In this document: positions 35,683-44,526 of the stretch, piece after piece
Position numbering within the stretch: position 1 is the stretch's first letter
Layout: every line of letters starts with the position of its first letter
Assembly (NCBI RefSeq): GCF_900104145.1
Contig: NZ_FNLB01000001.1
Location: forward strand, 248,001 to 312,000
Reading direction: 5' to 3'
Origin: Pseudovibrio sp. Tun.PSC04-5.I4
GTDB taxonomy: Bacteria > Pseudomonadota > Alphaproteobacteria > Rhizobiales > Stappiaceae
DNA: 64,000 bases
Translations under genes and position numbers: made by a program
Notes under the pieces: model-generated
The model's input: only the letters and a program-made list of their open reading frames with translations
Told to the model about the DNA's origin: nothing
Databases searched by the model: none

Positions 35683-36103
35683 TACCCGCCGTTCACACTT
35701 GCTCAGCAGCATTCTAGCTGGAATATCGTTGCTACTTCTGATTGAAGTCATGTCAAACTGTGCCTGAGATTGGGAAAGGTATTTCACTTAAGCGCAGGTT
35801 GAATACCACACGCAAACAAAGTTTCGTTTAAACAGGACAAGTACTTTCTGCCAGATGTTTCATTGTCGATCTGTCACACGTCCAACCGTGGGATGATGCA
35901 TGACCAATTAGATATAAACTCCAAGGTGCTTGGATAGCGATGAACTTGATCTTACCAGCTGCCATAAGGGATTTGTAAACAGTGCACCTCTTCCTCAAGC
36001 TGCTGCAGGCATTTGAACACATTGCCGTTGACCGTTCATGTGAATAGCAGTCACTTTTGCACGCTCGGCCCCTTGGCCAGCCTGAAGGTAGGATCCCTTC
36101 GGG
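35683..36103. other. Intergenic stretch after the third repeat copy
   Basis: About 420 bases without a supported gene. Short frames on both strands carry stops and no family resemblance. Together with the repeat at 35614 it looks like decayed sequence. Confidence 0.4.
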
Positions 36104-36733
36104 CTACTCCACCACTTCTGGAGGGTATTTCATGCGGGAACGCAATACCTCTAAAGACAGATCAATCATTTTATAGATACTCTTTTCAGAGGTGTTCAGC
36201 TTGATCAGCTCATAAAGGCCCACAAAAGTCATCTGGAAATAATCGCTCAGAACTTCGATATCTTCCGGGTTCTTCAGCTCTAGTTGACACTGCAAAAGCT
36301 TTTCATGTACCACCTCTTCCCAGACGTGATTATACCTTAAAAATTCTTCCCACAACGTCTCATCCAAATAACACAAGTCAACAACGGTTGGACGAAATAA
36401 ACCTAACCCCTCACGGCTCCGATCAAAACAAAGCTGCGCAAACTCAATCAGCGTGGTTCGGATGGCCGCGTAGATATCGGAATGCATAGCCATATCAGAG
36501 CACATCTGCTGGCCAAACTTAATGTAGTACCAATGCACAATAGCGCGAAGAATTTGCTGTTTTTTGGGAAAGGCCTCTTGCAAAAGTGTAAGATTAACAC
36601 CGCTTTCAGCGGCAATGTCTTCAACGCTGACAACCTTCAACCCCTTTTGCAGGATCAAGCGAATAGACTTGTCAAATAAATTTTCGAGGACTTTTGCAGG
36701 GAACAACTCCTCATATTTTTGAACTTGTCGCAT
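36104..36733 (-). CDS. TetR-family transcriptional regulator
   Basis: A 209-residue regulator. The N-terminal DNA-binding part includes VLENLFDKSIRLILQKGLKVVSVEDIAAESGVNLTLLQEAFPKKQQILRAIV (about residues 15-66), the TetR helix-turn-helix pattern with a slightly unusual recognition helix. The remaining helical domain with FDRSREGLGLFRPT and VVDLCYLDETLWEEF is ligand-binding. It is monocistronic and lacks a clear ribosome-binding site at ATG 36731-36733. No adjacent efflux gene shows its target; the CoA-transferase gene or its own promoter are candidates. Confidence 0.87.
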   Translation of the reverse strand: MRQVQKYEELFPAKVLENLFDKSIRLILQKGLKVVSVEDIAAESGVNLTLLQEAFPKKQQILRAIVHWYYIKFGQQMCSDMAMHSDIYAAIRTTLIEFAQLCFDRSREGLGLFRPTVVDLCYLDETLWEEFLRYNHVWEEVVHEKLLQCQLELKNPEDIEVLSDYFQMTFVGLYELIKLNTSEKSIYKMIDLSLEVLRSRMKYPPEVVE

Positions 36734-36845
36734 GGTTAATGTTCATCATTTATCGGTTGCTCGGTACGGTTTTAGGGTAGCACAGAAAACACAAAAGAAA
36801 ATTAACCGAACTACCACAATTGACGACGCCGGAGGTCCGGTAATG

Positions 36846-37272
36846 GCCCACAGTTACCTGTTTGCGCCACACCGAAGACCAGCCCCCCCCCAAAAAAAAC
36901 TAAAACGTCATCTCCGGAGAATTTCTCAAAACTCCACGCACAAATCGCCAACTCTCCGGTGACAGTTGGAACATGTCGCAACCACCACCCTCGCCTGTAC
37001 CTTCCTACACCCTAATTCCCGCCCATGTCCGGCAAGCTGAAGACCTCTGTTCCATCACCAATTTTCACCTGATAGCTACCTGCAGGCAGGGGAATTCCGT
37101 CCTCGCCGACCTTTCGAACAATGCTGCCGAAGTTCGCTGTGATTACGGTGCCATTGCCAAAGGTCGTTTGCTGTAGCATCCGGTCTTCGCTGAGGAAACG
37201 GAAGGCAGTCATGGGTTGGTTGAACAGCTGTTTGTGGAGCGGTGCCCAGAGTTTGTTGTAGGCTTTGATGAT
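36846..37272 (-). repeat. Repeat block B, copy 2 (3' end of the glycosidase-like gene and flank)
   Basis: This block matches 32515-32941. It includes the last 87 codons of the gene at 37012 and 166 bases of its downstream flank. The C/A homopolymer near 36878-36899 differs in composition between copies while total length is the same. Confidence 0.9.
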
Positions 37273-39318
37273 CGGCAGATCTTTTTTCGCGTTGCCTGCG
37301 CTGAGATGGTAGAGCGGCGGAATTTGGTAGAGGATTTGTTGCAAAGCTATGATCTGGCGCTCATTGGCTGGCTTCAATGAGCCAAATTCCCAGTGATGCG
37401 TGGTGACGATGCTATCATGCAGCGCTACCTGATACAGCGGCAGCTTGTATTGCGGCGCATACATCAGTGTGCTCAACTCAGCTGGAATTGGTGTTGCTTT
37501 GAAGAAGATTGGTGGTTGTTCTGGCGGCCAGTAACCCCCACGGAAAAACTTGGAGGATTTGTCTTTGCCAATGCGCTTGTCCATCCATGCATAAGGCGGC
37601 GTTGTCATGCCATGAGAAAAGGCGATGTTCTTGGCAAAATACCATGTACCACCTTCTGAACCGGTGACGACCTTAAGCTCCTCACTCACGTAAGCCAGAC
37701 GGTCATTAAAGGCTTTCAGCACCTTCGCTTTGGATGCTTTTCGACCCTCAGAATAATCGTTGTAGACCAGCCCTGTTGCGTCCACATCCATAAACAAGCT
37801 GTTGAGCGCAGCGCCGTCTACCACCGCTTTGCTACGACGTTTGGCATAGCCTTGCAGCGCCAACGGATTGACATAACGGCCCCTGCCCGCAAAACCGGTG
37901 ACCTTGGAACCATCGTGATTGGTGTATCCGGCACCCTCATAAATCTCGTTGCCCATCTGAGCCGTTTGCCACGTGTTCACCAGTTCTTCAGGATGTGCGC
38001 TGGCGTAACTGTCATAAGCACCGAGAAGATAGCCCGATTCCTTGGCAAGAACTGTGGCTTCCGGGCTCCAGCTTGCATCACGCCAGTCGGCCATGCCCAG
38101 CCATGCACGATCGATGCCTGCTGATTTCAGTTTGGTCACCAAGCCCTTTGAGAAGCTGTAGCCCCAAGTTTCAGGCGCTTTGAAGTGGCCTTTGAACTCA
38201 CTTTGCAGCTCTTTCCGTGCCAGCATAATCCATGGTGTTTGCGCTTGTGGGTCATGTCCGCCGTCAAGCGGGGCCACGGCTGCAACATCCACGGCATTTG
38301 GCAGCGCTTCATTGATAGCCCGGATAGCCACTTTACGGGTATACTTTGAGACGAAACCGCCCTTACCCTTTGCCTCTTTAAAGGCCGTGGTCATCTCGCC
38401 CTTGTCGGCTTTGCTCAGGGCCTGCCATAAACGTGCGGAGAGCGAGCCTTCCTGCTTGCGTTTCTGGTCCAGCTTACGCACAAACCCGCGCCAGCCTTTG
38501 ATATCCTCGGGCTTGAGCGGCCCACTGCCGTGGAAATAGATATGCGGTGCACCAGCTAACTTGGACACATCCGCATTTGCTGTGATCTTGTCATCCAAAC
38601 TGCGGAACTGCCCCGTGTTCTGCATAAAGGCGCGAAACTGCTTGGCGCCGATGATCGGGTCAGGTTGATCAAGCGTCAGCCGTATGCGGTAGGGTTGGCG
38701 CAGGTTAAGCTCGGTGAAGTCTTGAGTAAACCCGACCTCAAGCTTGTCCTCCACCAGTTTCAGGGTCATGGCCGCGTCTGCTGGCTGCGGTGTCATCCAA
38801 GTGGAGGAGAAGCTGCCTCTGAGCTGGGTGATGAACGGCAGGGACGCCTCGGAAAGATCCTTGCGGTCCATCTTGTCGCTGAGTAATTTAGCGAAGGCTA
38901 TGTCGGAGGCTGGGATATACCGGCCCTCCCCGAAAATCGGCAGTGCATAAGCTTCAATGGTGGTGTTGGCTTTTCCGTTCGGCCATGCAAATTCGCCCGG
39001 TTGGTATGCCGTCACAGCAATCTTGAGGGACGCATTTTTGAGCACCATCGCAACCTCATAAACACTGCCGTTTATGTTGAGCTTCCAATGCGCTGCTGCG
39101 GTGCTGTATTGCAAATCCGCCAGGACTGCGGGGGTGGAAAGTACTGCGGCAAGTTCCACCTGCGGCGCGCTGGCCAGAGCACCTTTGATCTGCAGTGTTG
39201 CCGGATCAATATCGAATGCGGAAAAGTCGTTTTTTAAAACAAACGCCTGCGCAAGGGATGGGCTGACAGACGCACAGATTAAAACACATAGAAAAAAAGC
39301 ATTGGAGCGGTAACGCAA
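37012..39318 (-). CDS. Secreted 768-residue glycosidase-like protein (TIM-barrel, GH101/DUF5696-like)
   Basis: A 768-residue exported protein. The signal peptide is residues 1-24 (ending SLAQA). Residues about 25-250 look beta-rich. From about 265 a barrel-like segment follows with IYFHGSGPLKPEDIKGWRGF, WGYSFSKGLVTKLKSAGIDRAWLGMADW, YLLGAYDSYASAHP, NSLFMDVDATGLVYNDYSEGR and VVTGSEGGTWYFAKN. The acids in MDVDATG and SEGGT sit where a glycosidase would have catalytic residues. These blocks recall GH101/GH129 and DUF5696 proteins, but I cannot fix the family. A C-terminal beta domain ends YQVKIGDGTEVFSLPDMGGN. Possible substrates are O-linked or mucin-type glycans; this is inference. Its 3' end has an orphan duplicate at 32681-32941. 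Confidence 0.65.
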   Translation of the reverse strand: MRYRSNAFFLCVLICASVSPSLAQAFVLKNDFSAFDIDPATLQIKGALASAPQVELAAVLSTPAVLADLQYSTAAAHWKLNINGSVYEVAMVLKNASLKIAVTAYQPGEFAWPNGKANTTIEAYALPIFGEGRYIPASDIAFAKLLSDKMDRKDLSEASLPFITQLRGSFSSTWMTPQPADAAMTLKLVEDKLEVGFTQDFTELNLRQPYRIRLTLDQPDPIIGAKQFRAFMQNTGQFRSLDDKITANADVSKLAGAPHIYFHGSGPLKPEDIKGWRGFVRKLDQKRKQEGSLSARLWQALSKADKGEMTTAFKEAKGKGGFVSKYTRKVAIRAINEALPNAVDVAAVAPLDGGHDPQAQTPWIMLARKELQSEFKGHFKAPETWGYSFSKGLVTKLKSAGIDRAWLGMADWRDASWSPEATVLAKESGYLLGAYDSYASAHPEELVNTWQTAQMGNEIYEGAGYTNHDGSKVTGFAGRGRYVNPLALQGYAKRRSKAVVDGAALNSLFMDVDATGLVYNDYSEGRKASKAKVLKAFNDRLAYVSEELKVVTGSEGGTWYFAKNIAFSHGMTTPPYAWMDKRIGKDKSSKFFRGGYWPPEQPPIFFKATPIPAELSTLMYAPQYKLPLYQVALHDSIVTTHHWEFGSLKPANERQIIALQQILYQIPPLYHLSAGNAKKDLPIIKAYNKLWAPLHKQLFNQPMTAFRFLSEDRMLQQTTFGNGTVITANFGSIVRKVGEDGIPLPAGSYQVKIGDGTEVFSLPDMGGN

Positions 39319-39670
39319 AGAAGGAACTCCGAATTAAATTGGGCCATGGATTGATGGCCGAGTATTATTGGGGGAAAGGACAGCAGTGAACATGCTTTCC
39401 GAATAAGATTCAATTACCTGCAAACTAAGGCAAAATTGTAGGAATATTGGGCCACCACCTGCACGTTTGGCGATACCCCCCGATATATTAGCGCACCCTA
39501 TCAACCCGCCAGCTCATATGTTTCGCGCAGCCGTGAGATCCATTGATAAAAACTCTATCAAAAGACCTCGTAAAAACTGATATATGATAGCTTGCAGTTT
39601 GAGCGGTTCGGTCGTTGAGCTTTGCACAAAACAGCACATTTATGGCAGTTGGCGGACGGGCAACATATTG
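39319..39670. promoter_or_regulatory. Divergent promoter region
   Basis: About 350 bases between the leftward glycosidase-like gene and the rightward aminotransferase gene. No gene is supported. Promoters for both must lie here; I see no clear operator. Confidence 0.4.
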
Positions 39671-40864
39671 ATGACACTTGCAAATACGAGTTTGGCAAAA
39701 AACGGGCTAGACAGCCGCGCTGTTCAGGTCCCTCCATCCATCACACGAGAACTGGCCAACGCTGCCATGAGCGTGGAAGGATTGATCCCTTTGTGGTTTG
39801 GTGAGCCGAACCAGCCAACACCCAAGTTCATTTGTGATGAAGCAGCGCGCTCTTTGAGTGCAGGTGAAACGTTTTATGCAGAAGAGTTGGGCCGACCTTA
39901 CTTGCGTGAGGCGATCTCCAAATACATGTCCAATCTCTACAGCGTTGAGATTGATGTTAACCGTATCGCCGTTACCGTTTCTGGTGGCAACGCCCTCAAT
40001 CTAGCATTCCAAAGTGTGCTCGAAGAAGGTGATACAGTCGTCACACTCACCCCGGCTTTTCCGAACCTTTTGTCCATCCCCATGCTTCAGGGCGCACAAA
40101 CTCTCACTCACCCGCTGACCGTTAAAGACGGCAAGTGGTCGCTGGATGTGGAAGCTTTTTTGGAGACAGCCAAGGGCGCAAAGGTTGTTCTGCTCAATTC
40201 CCCCTCCAACCCGACGGGCTTCATGCTGACACGCGAGGAGATCGCACGGATCATGGAGGTTCTTAGGGAGCGCGGCACATGGTTGATCTCCGATGAGGTT
40301 TACGCCCGCACCGTATATGATGGCAGCGCAGCCCCCTCGTTCCTTGAGGTATCCGAGCCGGAAGATCGCCTAATCGTGGTCAACTCCTTCTCCAAGACAT
40401 GGGCTATGACGGGTTGGCGTCTGGGGTGGTTGACTTTGCCGCCAAGCCTTACGCCGATCATCGAGAAGATTGCGGAATTCTCCATAGCCAGCGCACCTCC
40501 GTTTTCACAACGGGCCGGTGTTGTTGCGCTGGAACAGGGCGAAGGTTTCGTGCGGCAGATGGCTGAGGGTTACCGACATGCGCGAGATCTGATCTGTGGC
40601 GGATTGCTGGCGCATAAAGGCATCACCTGCCCCATCCCGGAAAGCGCGTTTTATGCCTTCTTCAAGGTGGAGGGGGTGACGGATTCCATCGGATTTGCCC
40701 GCATGTTGATTGAGCAAGCCGGCGTTGGTCTTGCTCCCGGTGACGCGTTCCGCGTTGGTGAGCCGGGCTGGTTCCGTCTGTGCTTTGCGCAAACCGATGA
40801 GCAGCTCAATGCAGCGCTGGATCGCCTATCTCCCTTCTTGGAAAAAGCGCATAAATACGCCTGA
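39671..40864 (+). CDS. Class I/II pyridoxal-phosphate aminotransferase
   Basis: A 397-residue aspartate-aminotransferase-fold enzyme. It shows LIPLWFGEPNQPTP near the N-terminus, TVSGGNALNLAF (phosphate-binding region), LLNSPSNPTGFMLTREEI, WLISDEVYARTVYDG, and the PLP lysine Lys242 in SFSKTWAMTGWRLGW, with FRLCFAQTDEQL containing the substrate-carboxylate Arg. The open frame begins at 39584, but those 29 residues are outside the family; the ATG at 39671 is the more probable start, with a weak ribosome-binding site. Substrate is not determinable; general aspartate/aromatic/branched-chain transamination is possible. A terminator follows that overlaps the end of the convergent gene. Confidence 0.9.
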   Translation: MTLANTSLAKNGLDSRAVQVPPSITRELANAAMSVEGLIPLWFGEPNQPTPKFICDEAARSLSAGETFYAEELGRPYLREAISKYMSNLYSVEIDVNRIAVTVSGGNALNLAFQSVLEEGDTVVTLTPAFPNLLSIPMLQGAQTLTHPLTVKDGKWSLDVEAFLETAKGAKVVLLNSPSNPTGFMLTREEIARIMEVLRERGTWLISDEVYARTVYDGSAAPSFLEVSEPEDRLIVVNSFSKTWAMTGWRLGWLTLPPSLTPIIEKIAEFSIASAPPFSQRAGVVALEQGEGFVRQMAEGYRHARDLICGGLLAHKGITCPIPESAFYAFFKVEGVTDSIGFARMLIEQAGVGLAPGDAFRVGEPGWFRLCFAQTDEQLNAALDRLSPFLEKAHKYA

Positions 40865-40870
40865 CCAATT

Positions 40871-41923
40871 CTAAAACCAGTGATAGGAGGGCAATGCCCC
40901 TCCTATTGTTTTCAGGATGAGCGGCTCGATATTCGTAAACAACGTCTCGTTGTTGGAAAGCACGACGATGCCGATATCCTCCTGCGGATAACCCACCACA
41001 TAGGCGCGGTATCCCGGATTGCTGCCCCAATGCCAGATTGACCTGTTCGGTTTGGTGGATTGAATTCCCCAGCCCAAAGACCAGGATATATCCTCGGAGA
41101 TCTTTTTATCCGCCTGCAACATCCTTTGTTTCAGCGCGCCCTCATTGTCTGTATCCATCATAAACGCTAGGAATCTGGCATAGTCGCTGGCCGTTGTATG
41201 TAAGCTCCACGCTGCATTGCCAGTCGAAGGCCTCCGCTTTTCCGCGATTTGTTGTCCGTCCTGATTAAACCCGTCGCGGATGCGGTAGTTATAAGCGCGC
41301 TGCCAGATGAAGCTGGAGGAGGACATTCCGAGAGGCTCAAACACATGAATGTGGGCCAGAGTCTCCAGTGGCAAGCCGGTCTTCCGTTCCAGAACCTGCT
41401 GAAGCAGAGAATATCCTAATCCCGAATAAGCAAAGCTGGTGCCCGGATCAAACGAGAGTTTCAGCTCTTGATCCTCCTCAAAATTGGAGAGACCCGACGT
41501 GTGTGAGAGAACCATACGGGCGGTAATGCTGTTCAGGCGAAGATCTGCCCCGCTAACCAAGTCCGGTTCGTAATGAGCCAATGGACGGTCCAAGCTAAGG
41601 ATGTCCAGTTCCACCATTTTCATCACCAGATAAGCAAACACAGGTTTGCCAAGAGAGGCCACTTCAAAAATCGGCTCCTGCGCACCAACAACGTTTTGGC
41701 CTTTGGCGCCGCGGTCATAAAGCCGGACAAACTCCACCTGCCCCTTTCTCACGACAGCCACAGCCAGAGAGGCGTTCGGAACATTTTCCAGAATTAGGAT
41801 TGCCTGCTCATCAAGTGCGGAAATGATGTCATTCTGGCTTACCGCTGTTTGAAGCGGTGATGACTGATCACACCCGCTCACGGCAAGCATCAGCAGCAAA
41901 ACTCCAAGAGCGCGTAAACCCAT
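40871..41923 (-). CDS. Beta-lactamase-fold serine hydrolase, lipoprotein
   Basis: A 350-residue class C beta-lactamase/esterase-family protein (Beta-lactamase superfamily, PF00144). The N-terminus is a lipoprotein signal with lipobox AVSGC, modified Cys18. The SxxK motif is Ser90-Leu-Gly-Lys93. The usual Tyr-x-Asn is Tyr-Ser-Gly here (YSGLGYSLLQQVLE), so the Asn is missing; the third motif is HWGSNPGY. Such proteins are usually esterases, D-amino-acid amidases or transpeptidase-like enzymes rather than antibiotic resistance enzymes. The gene is 126 bases after the MFS gene on the same strand and may belong to that run. Its 3' end overlaps the terminator of the convergent aminotransferase. Confidence 0.85.
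   Translation of the reverse strand: MGLRALGVLLLMLAVSGCDQSSPLQTAVSQNDIISALDEQAILILENVPNASLAVAVVRKGQVEFVRLYDRGAKGQNVVGAQEPIFEVASLGKPVFAYLVMKMVELDILSLDRPLAHYEPDLVSGADLRLNSITARMVLSHTSGLSNFEEDQELKLSFDPGTSFAYSGLGYSLLQQVLERKTGLPLETLAHIHVFEPLGMSSSSFIWQRAYNYRIRDGFNQDGQQIAEKRRPSTGNAAWSLHTTASDYARFLAFMMDTDNEGALKQRMLQADKKISEDISWSLGWGIQSTKPNRSIWHWGSNPGYRAYVVGYPQEDIGIVVLSNNETLFTNIEPLILKTIGGALPSYHWF
40883..40913 (+). terminator. Terminator of the aminotransferase gene
   Basis: ATAGGAGGG (40883-40891) and CCCTCCTAT (40898-40906) form a 9-bp perfect stem with a six-base loop, followed by TGTTTTC. It lies 19 bases after the aminotransferase stop codon and inside the 3' coding end of the convergent serine hydrolase gene. 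Confidence 0.75.
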
Positions 41924-42049
41924 AAAAAGACCGTTCCCAAAATCACTTAGCCCAAGGTGCTAGTTTAAGAAAACGACGTCAATAGGTTTGGTTGTGTTTG
42001 TATTCCACGCACAGCTCCCCTTGTCACCCATTTGGTAGGAGCAGACTCT

Positions 42050-43603
42050 CTAGTCCTCGGCACTCTTCAAAGGTTCCGGACCAGAAGGTTTAACCGCTTT
42101 CCGCTCAGATGTAACTCCGTTGAAAGCCCAAATGGATATAGCAGCTGCGGCGACCAGAACCAACGCTCCGAAATAGTAACCATCTGCCAGAGCTCGGCTG
42201 CTGATCGTCTTCAAGACGTAAAGAGATTCCGGCCAGCGTTCATGCAGTTGGGCCGCAGCAGCTGGTTGTTCCTCCATGGATTTATAGAGCAACAACTGCA
42301 ACAATTCTCTCTTATCCGGATTTGGCTCCAGCAACTCTGAGGCCTGAGAAATCATTGTCTTTTCCCGCCAGTTTATGAGCGATCCGATACAGGCAATCCC
42401 AAACACACCGCCCACCTGACGAAACGTTTGCAGCAAAGCTGAGGCGCGCGCACGACTGGCTGGCGCAACATGGGCAAGTGCCTCCGCTGTAACGGTGCTC
42501 ACCAGCAAACCCAGCCCTGCACCCATCAAAACCATGCCCGGCATGAGCATCCACAACTCGTTCTGTTCCATAACAAAGGCCTGTCCTGCAAAGCCCAAAG
42601 CCATCGCCAAGCTGCCGGTGAGCGCCAGCTTGCGGAAGTTGACTTTGCCCACCAATCGCCCGCCAACTTGAGACATAACGATGATGGTCAGGACAACAGG
42701 CAACATGGCAAGCCCGGCCTTAACAGGAGAAAGGCCCAGAATATTCTGCACAAAGACAGAGCCAAAGATCACCTGCCCCAGCAAGGCAAACGGAATGCAG
42801 AACAGCAATACACAGCAGCCCAGATAGATCTTACTTTCAAACAGAGAGAACTGGATAATAGGGTGGGCAACTCGCTCGCGCCGCGCATAAAGCAGGTAAC
42901 AGCACAACACCACAAATCCAAAGGAAACACCGCCTTCTGCCAAGGAAAGGCGGTAATCGCCAAACCGTTGCACAGCCACCGTGAACACCAGCAGACCCAG
43001 AATGAAGATAAAGGCGCCGAGGAAATCAAAGTTGCCGGCTCCTGCTGAGCTTTTGCTTTTGCCAATCACAAACGCCATGAGGAAAACAACAGTGCCAATG
43101 GGCACGTTGATAAGAAACACCATACGCCACGACAAATACTGAACCAGTGCTCCACCAACCAATGGCCCCAGCGCAAGGAACAGAAGGCCCGCCCCCACAT
43201 AAAGGGCAAGTGCCTTGCCTCTGTCTTCAGATGGAAACGCCGAAAACACGAGCGCTGTCGCTGCTGGCTGCATCAAAGCTGCCCCCGCACCTTGAAAAAC
43301 GCGGGCGGCAATGAAAACGTCTCCGTTTGGTGCAAACGCACACACCAGTGAAGCAGTGGTGAACAGACCAACTCCAATCCTGAAGGAGGTGAAGAAGCCG
43401 AACCGATCTCCCATCCAGCCGCCACACATCAACGTGGACGCCAGCGCCAGCAGATAGGCGTTGACAGCCCATTGCAGATGAACCGGACCAAAACCATAGG
43501 CGCGCTGCAGCGAAGGCAGAACAATACCAAGGACCGTCTGGTCAATCATGATCATGGCAATTGCCCCAATCATATTGAGCAGGATCAGATATTTACGGGT
43601 CAT
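42050..43603 (-). CDS. MFS drug-resistance transporter, DHA2 (14-helix) family
   Basis: A 517-residue inner-membrane proton antiporter. It starts MTRKYLILLNMIGAIAMIMIDQTVLGIVLPSLQRA, where the MDxTIVNVALP-like motif of DHA2 exporters reads MIDQTVLGIVLP. Motif A is GGWMGDRFGFFTSFRIG, and the GRVFQGAGAALMQPA block (RVFQGAGAALMQPAATAL) is conserved. About 14 hydrophobic helices can be counted. The frame extends to 43663, but the ATG at 43601-43603 has GAGG five bases ahead. It follows the alpha/beta hydrolase gene by 23 bases. As exporter of this lipid/P450 cluster it may expel the pathway product or a toxic intermediate. Confidence 0.92.
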   Translation of the reverse strand: MTRKYLILLNMIGAIAMIMIDQTVLGIVLPSLQRAYGFGPVHLQWAVNAYLLALASTLMCGGWMGDRFGFFTSFRIGVGLFTTASLVCAFAPNGDVFIAARVFQGAGAALMQPAATALVFSAFPSEDRGKALALYVGAGLLFLALGPLVGGALVQYLSWRMVFLINVPIGTVVFLMAFVIGKSKSSAGAGNFDFLGAFIFILGLLVFTVAVQRFGDYRLSLAEGGVSFGFVVLCCYLLYARRERVAHPIIQFSLFESKIYLGCCVLLFCIPFALLGQVIFGSVFVQNILGLSPVKAGLAMLPVVLTIIVMSQVGGRLVGKVNFRKLALTGSLAMALGFAGQAFVMEQNELWMLMPGMVLMGAGLGLLVSTVTAEALAHVAPASRARASALLQTFRQVGGVFGIACIGSLINWREKTMISQASELLEPNPDKRELLQLLLYKSMEEQPAAAAQLHERWPESLYVLKTISSRALADGYYFGALVLVAAAAISIWAFNGVTSERKAVKPSGPEPLKSAED

Positions 43604-43626
43604 TCCAACCTCGTCTCCAGTGCCCC

Positions 43627-44526
43627 CTAAGTGTGATGGGCAAACTGCTCCATAAAGCGGCAAATCGCATCAAGGCTTCTGGGCTCATCTAAAATAGGGC
43701 AATGACCACGCTTGGGAACCTCCACAGACTGCATGTTCGGAGCCATCTCTTTCATAGCCTGAATCGTTACAGGTGATGTCACATCCGACAGTTCACCCCG
43801 TATAGAAAGGACAGGAAGGTTCAAATCAGCAGCGCATTTATGAGCGATCCATAAATCCCGCGGCGCCTCCACGTTTTCTGCAAGTGCTTTCCCTAGATTG
43901 TCATCGTAACGGTGATGCCACTTGCCATTTTTGCGGCCATACATGGACAGCGCCATGCGCTCCCACTTCTCCTCGGGCAAATCTACAAATTGATTGCAAA
44001 CGTGAGACTTAACGGTTTTGACCACATCGCTGAGCTCCTCTTCATCGGAAAGATGTCCCGCATAGCCAAAGATACGTGACATGCCGGCCATCTCAATCGT
44101 CGCGCCCAGATCATTCAATACAGTCCCTGCCAGCATGTCCGGGTGGTCCTCCACCATCAACATTGCAAGCAGTGCCCCTAAGGATGACCCGAGCAGAACC
44201 ACAGGTTTTTCGCCTGTGTGCTTCCAGAACTCGTAGATATCGCGAATGTAAACCAACGTGTTGTAGTTGCTGTAATTGGGGTCGTAGCCCGAGAGGTCAC
44301 GTCCCCGCAGATTGATGGCGTAGATCCTGTGCGTTAACCCGAGTAAAGACGCCATGGCGTCAATATCACGGGCACACCGGGTGAGGCCCGGCACCGCAAT
44401 AATAGCAGGGCTGTCTGCTTTTCCTTTGCCATAAACGCGGTAGTTGAGTTTGATGCCGTCGGAGGTTTCGAACCACTGGTTCTCATAGTTACCGCTGTCG
44501 TATTTACTCTCATCAACTTCACTCAT
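43627..44526 (-). CDS. Alpha/beta hydrolase
   Basis: A 299-residue cytoplasmic serine hydrolase. The oxyanion strand is AIIAVPGLTRCARDIDAMA, the sequence INLRGRDLSGYD precedes the nucleophile elbow GSSLGA (Ser near residue 115), the acid is probably in LSIRGELSDVTSP, and the His is in VPKRGHCPILDEPRS. It resembles C-C bond hydrolases and lactonases of aromatic or terpenoid catabolism rather than lipases. Its ATG overlaps the patatin stop by four bases (ATGA), so it is translationally coupled to it. No signal peptide. Confidence 0.9.
   Translation of the reverse strand: MSEVDESKYDSGNYENQWFETSDGIKLNYRVYGKGKADSPAIIAVPGLTRCARDIDAMASLLGLTHRIYAINLRGRDLSGYDPNYSNYNTLVYIRDIYEFWKHTGEKPVVLLGSSLGALLAMLMVEDHPDMLAGTVLNDLGATIEMAGMSRIFGYAGHLSDEEELSDVVKTVKSHVCNQFVDLPEEKWERMALSMYGRKNGKWHHRYDDNLGKALAENVEAPRDLWIAHKCAADLNLPVLSIRGELSDVTSPVTIQAMKEMAPNMQSVEVPKRGHCPILDEPRSLDAICRFMEQFAHHT

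Noticed and set aside
36878..36899. C/A homopolymer run as a possible phase-variation tract
   Set aside because: It lies outside any gene, downstream of the glycosidase-like stop codon, so slippage would not switch a frame.
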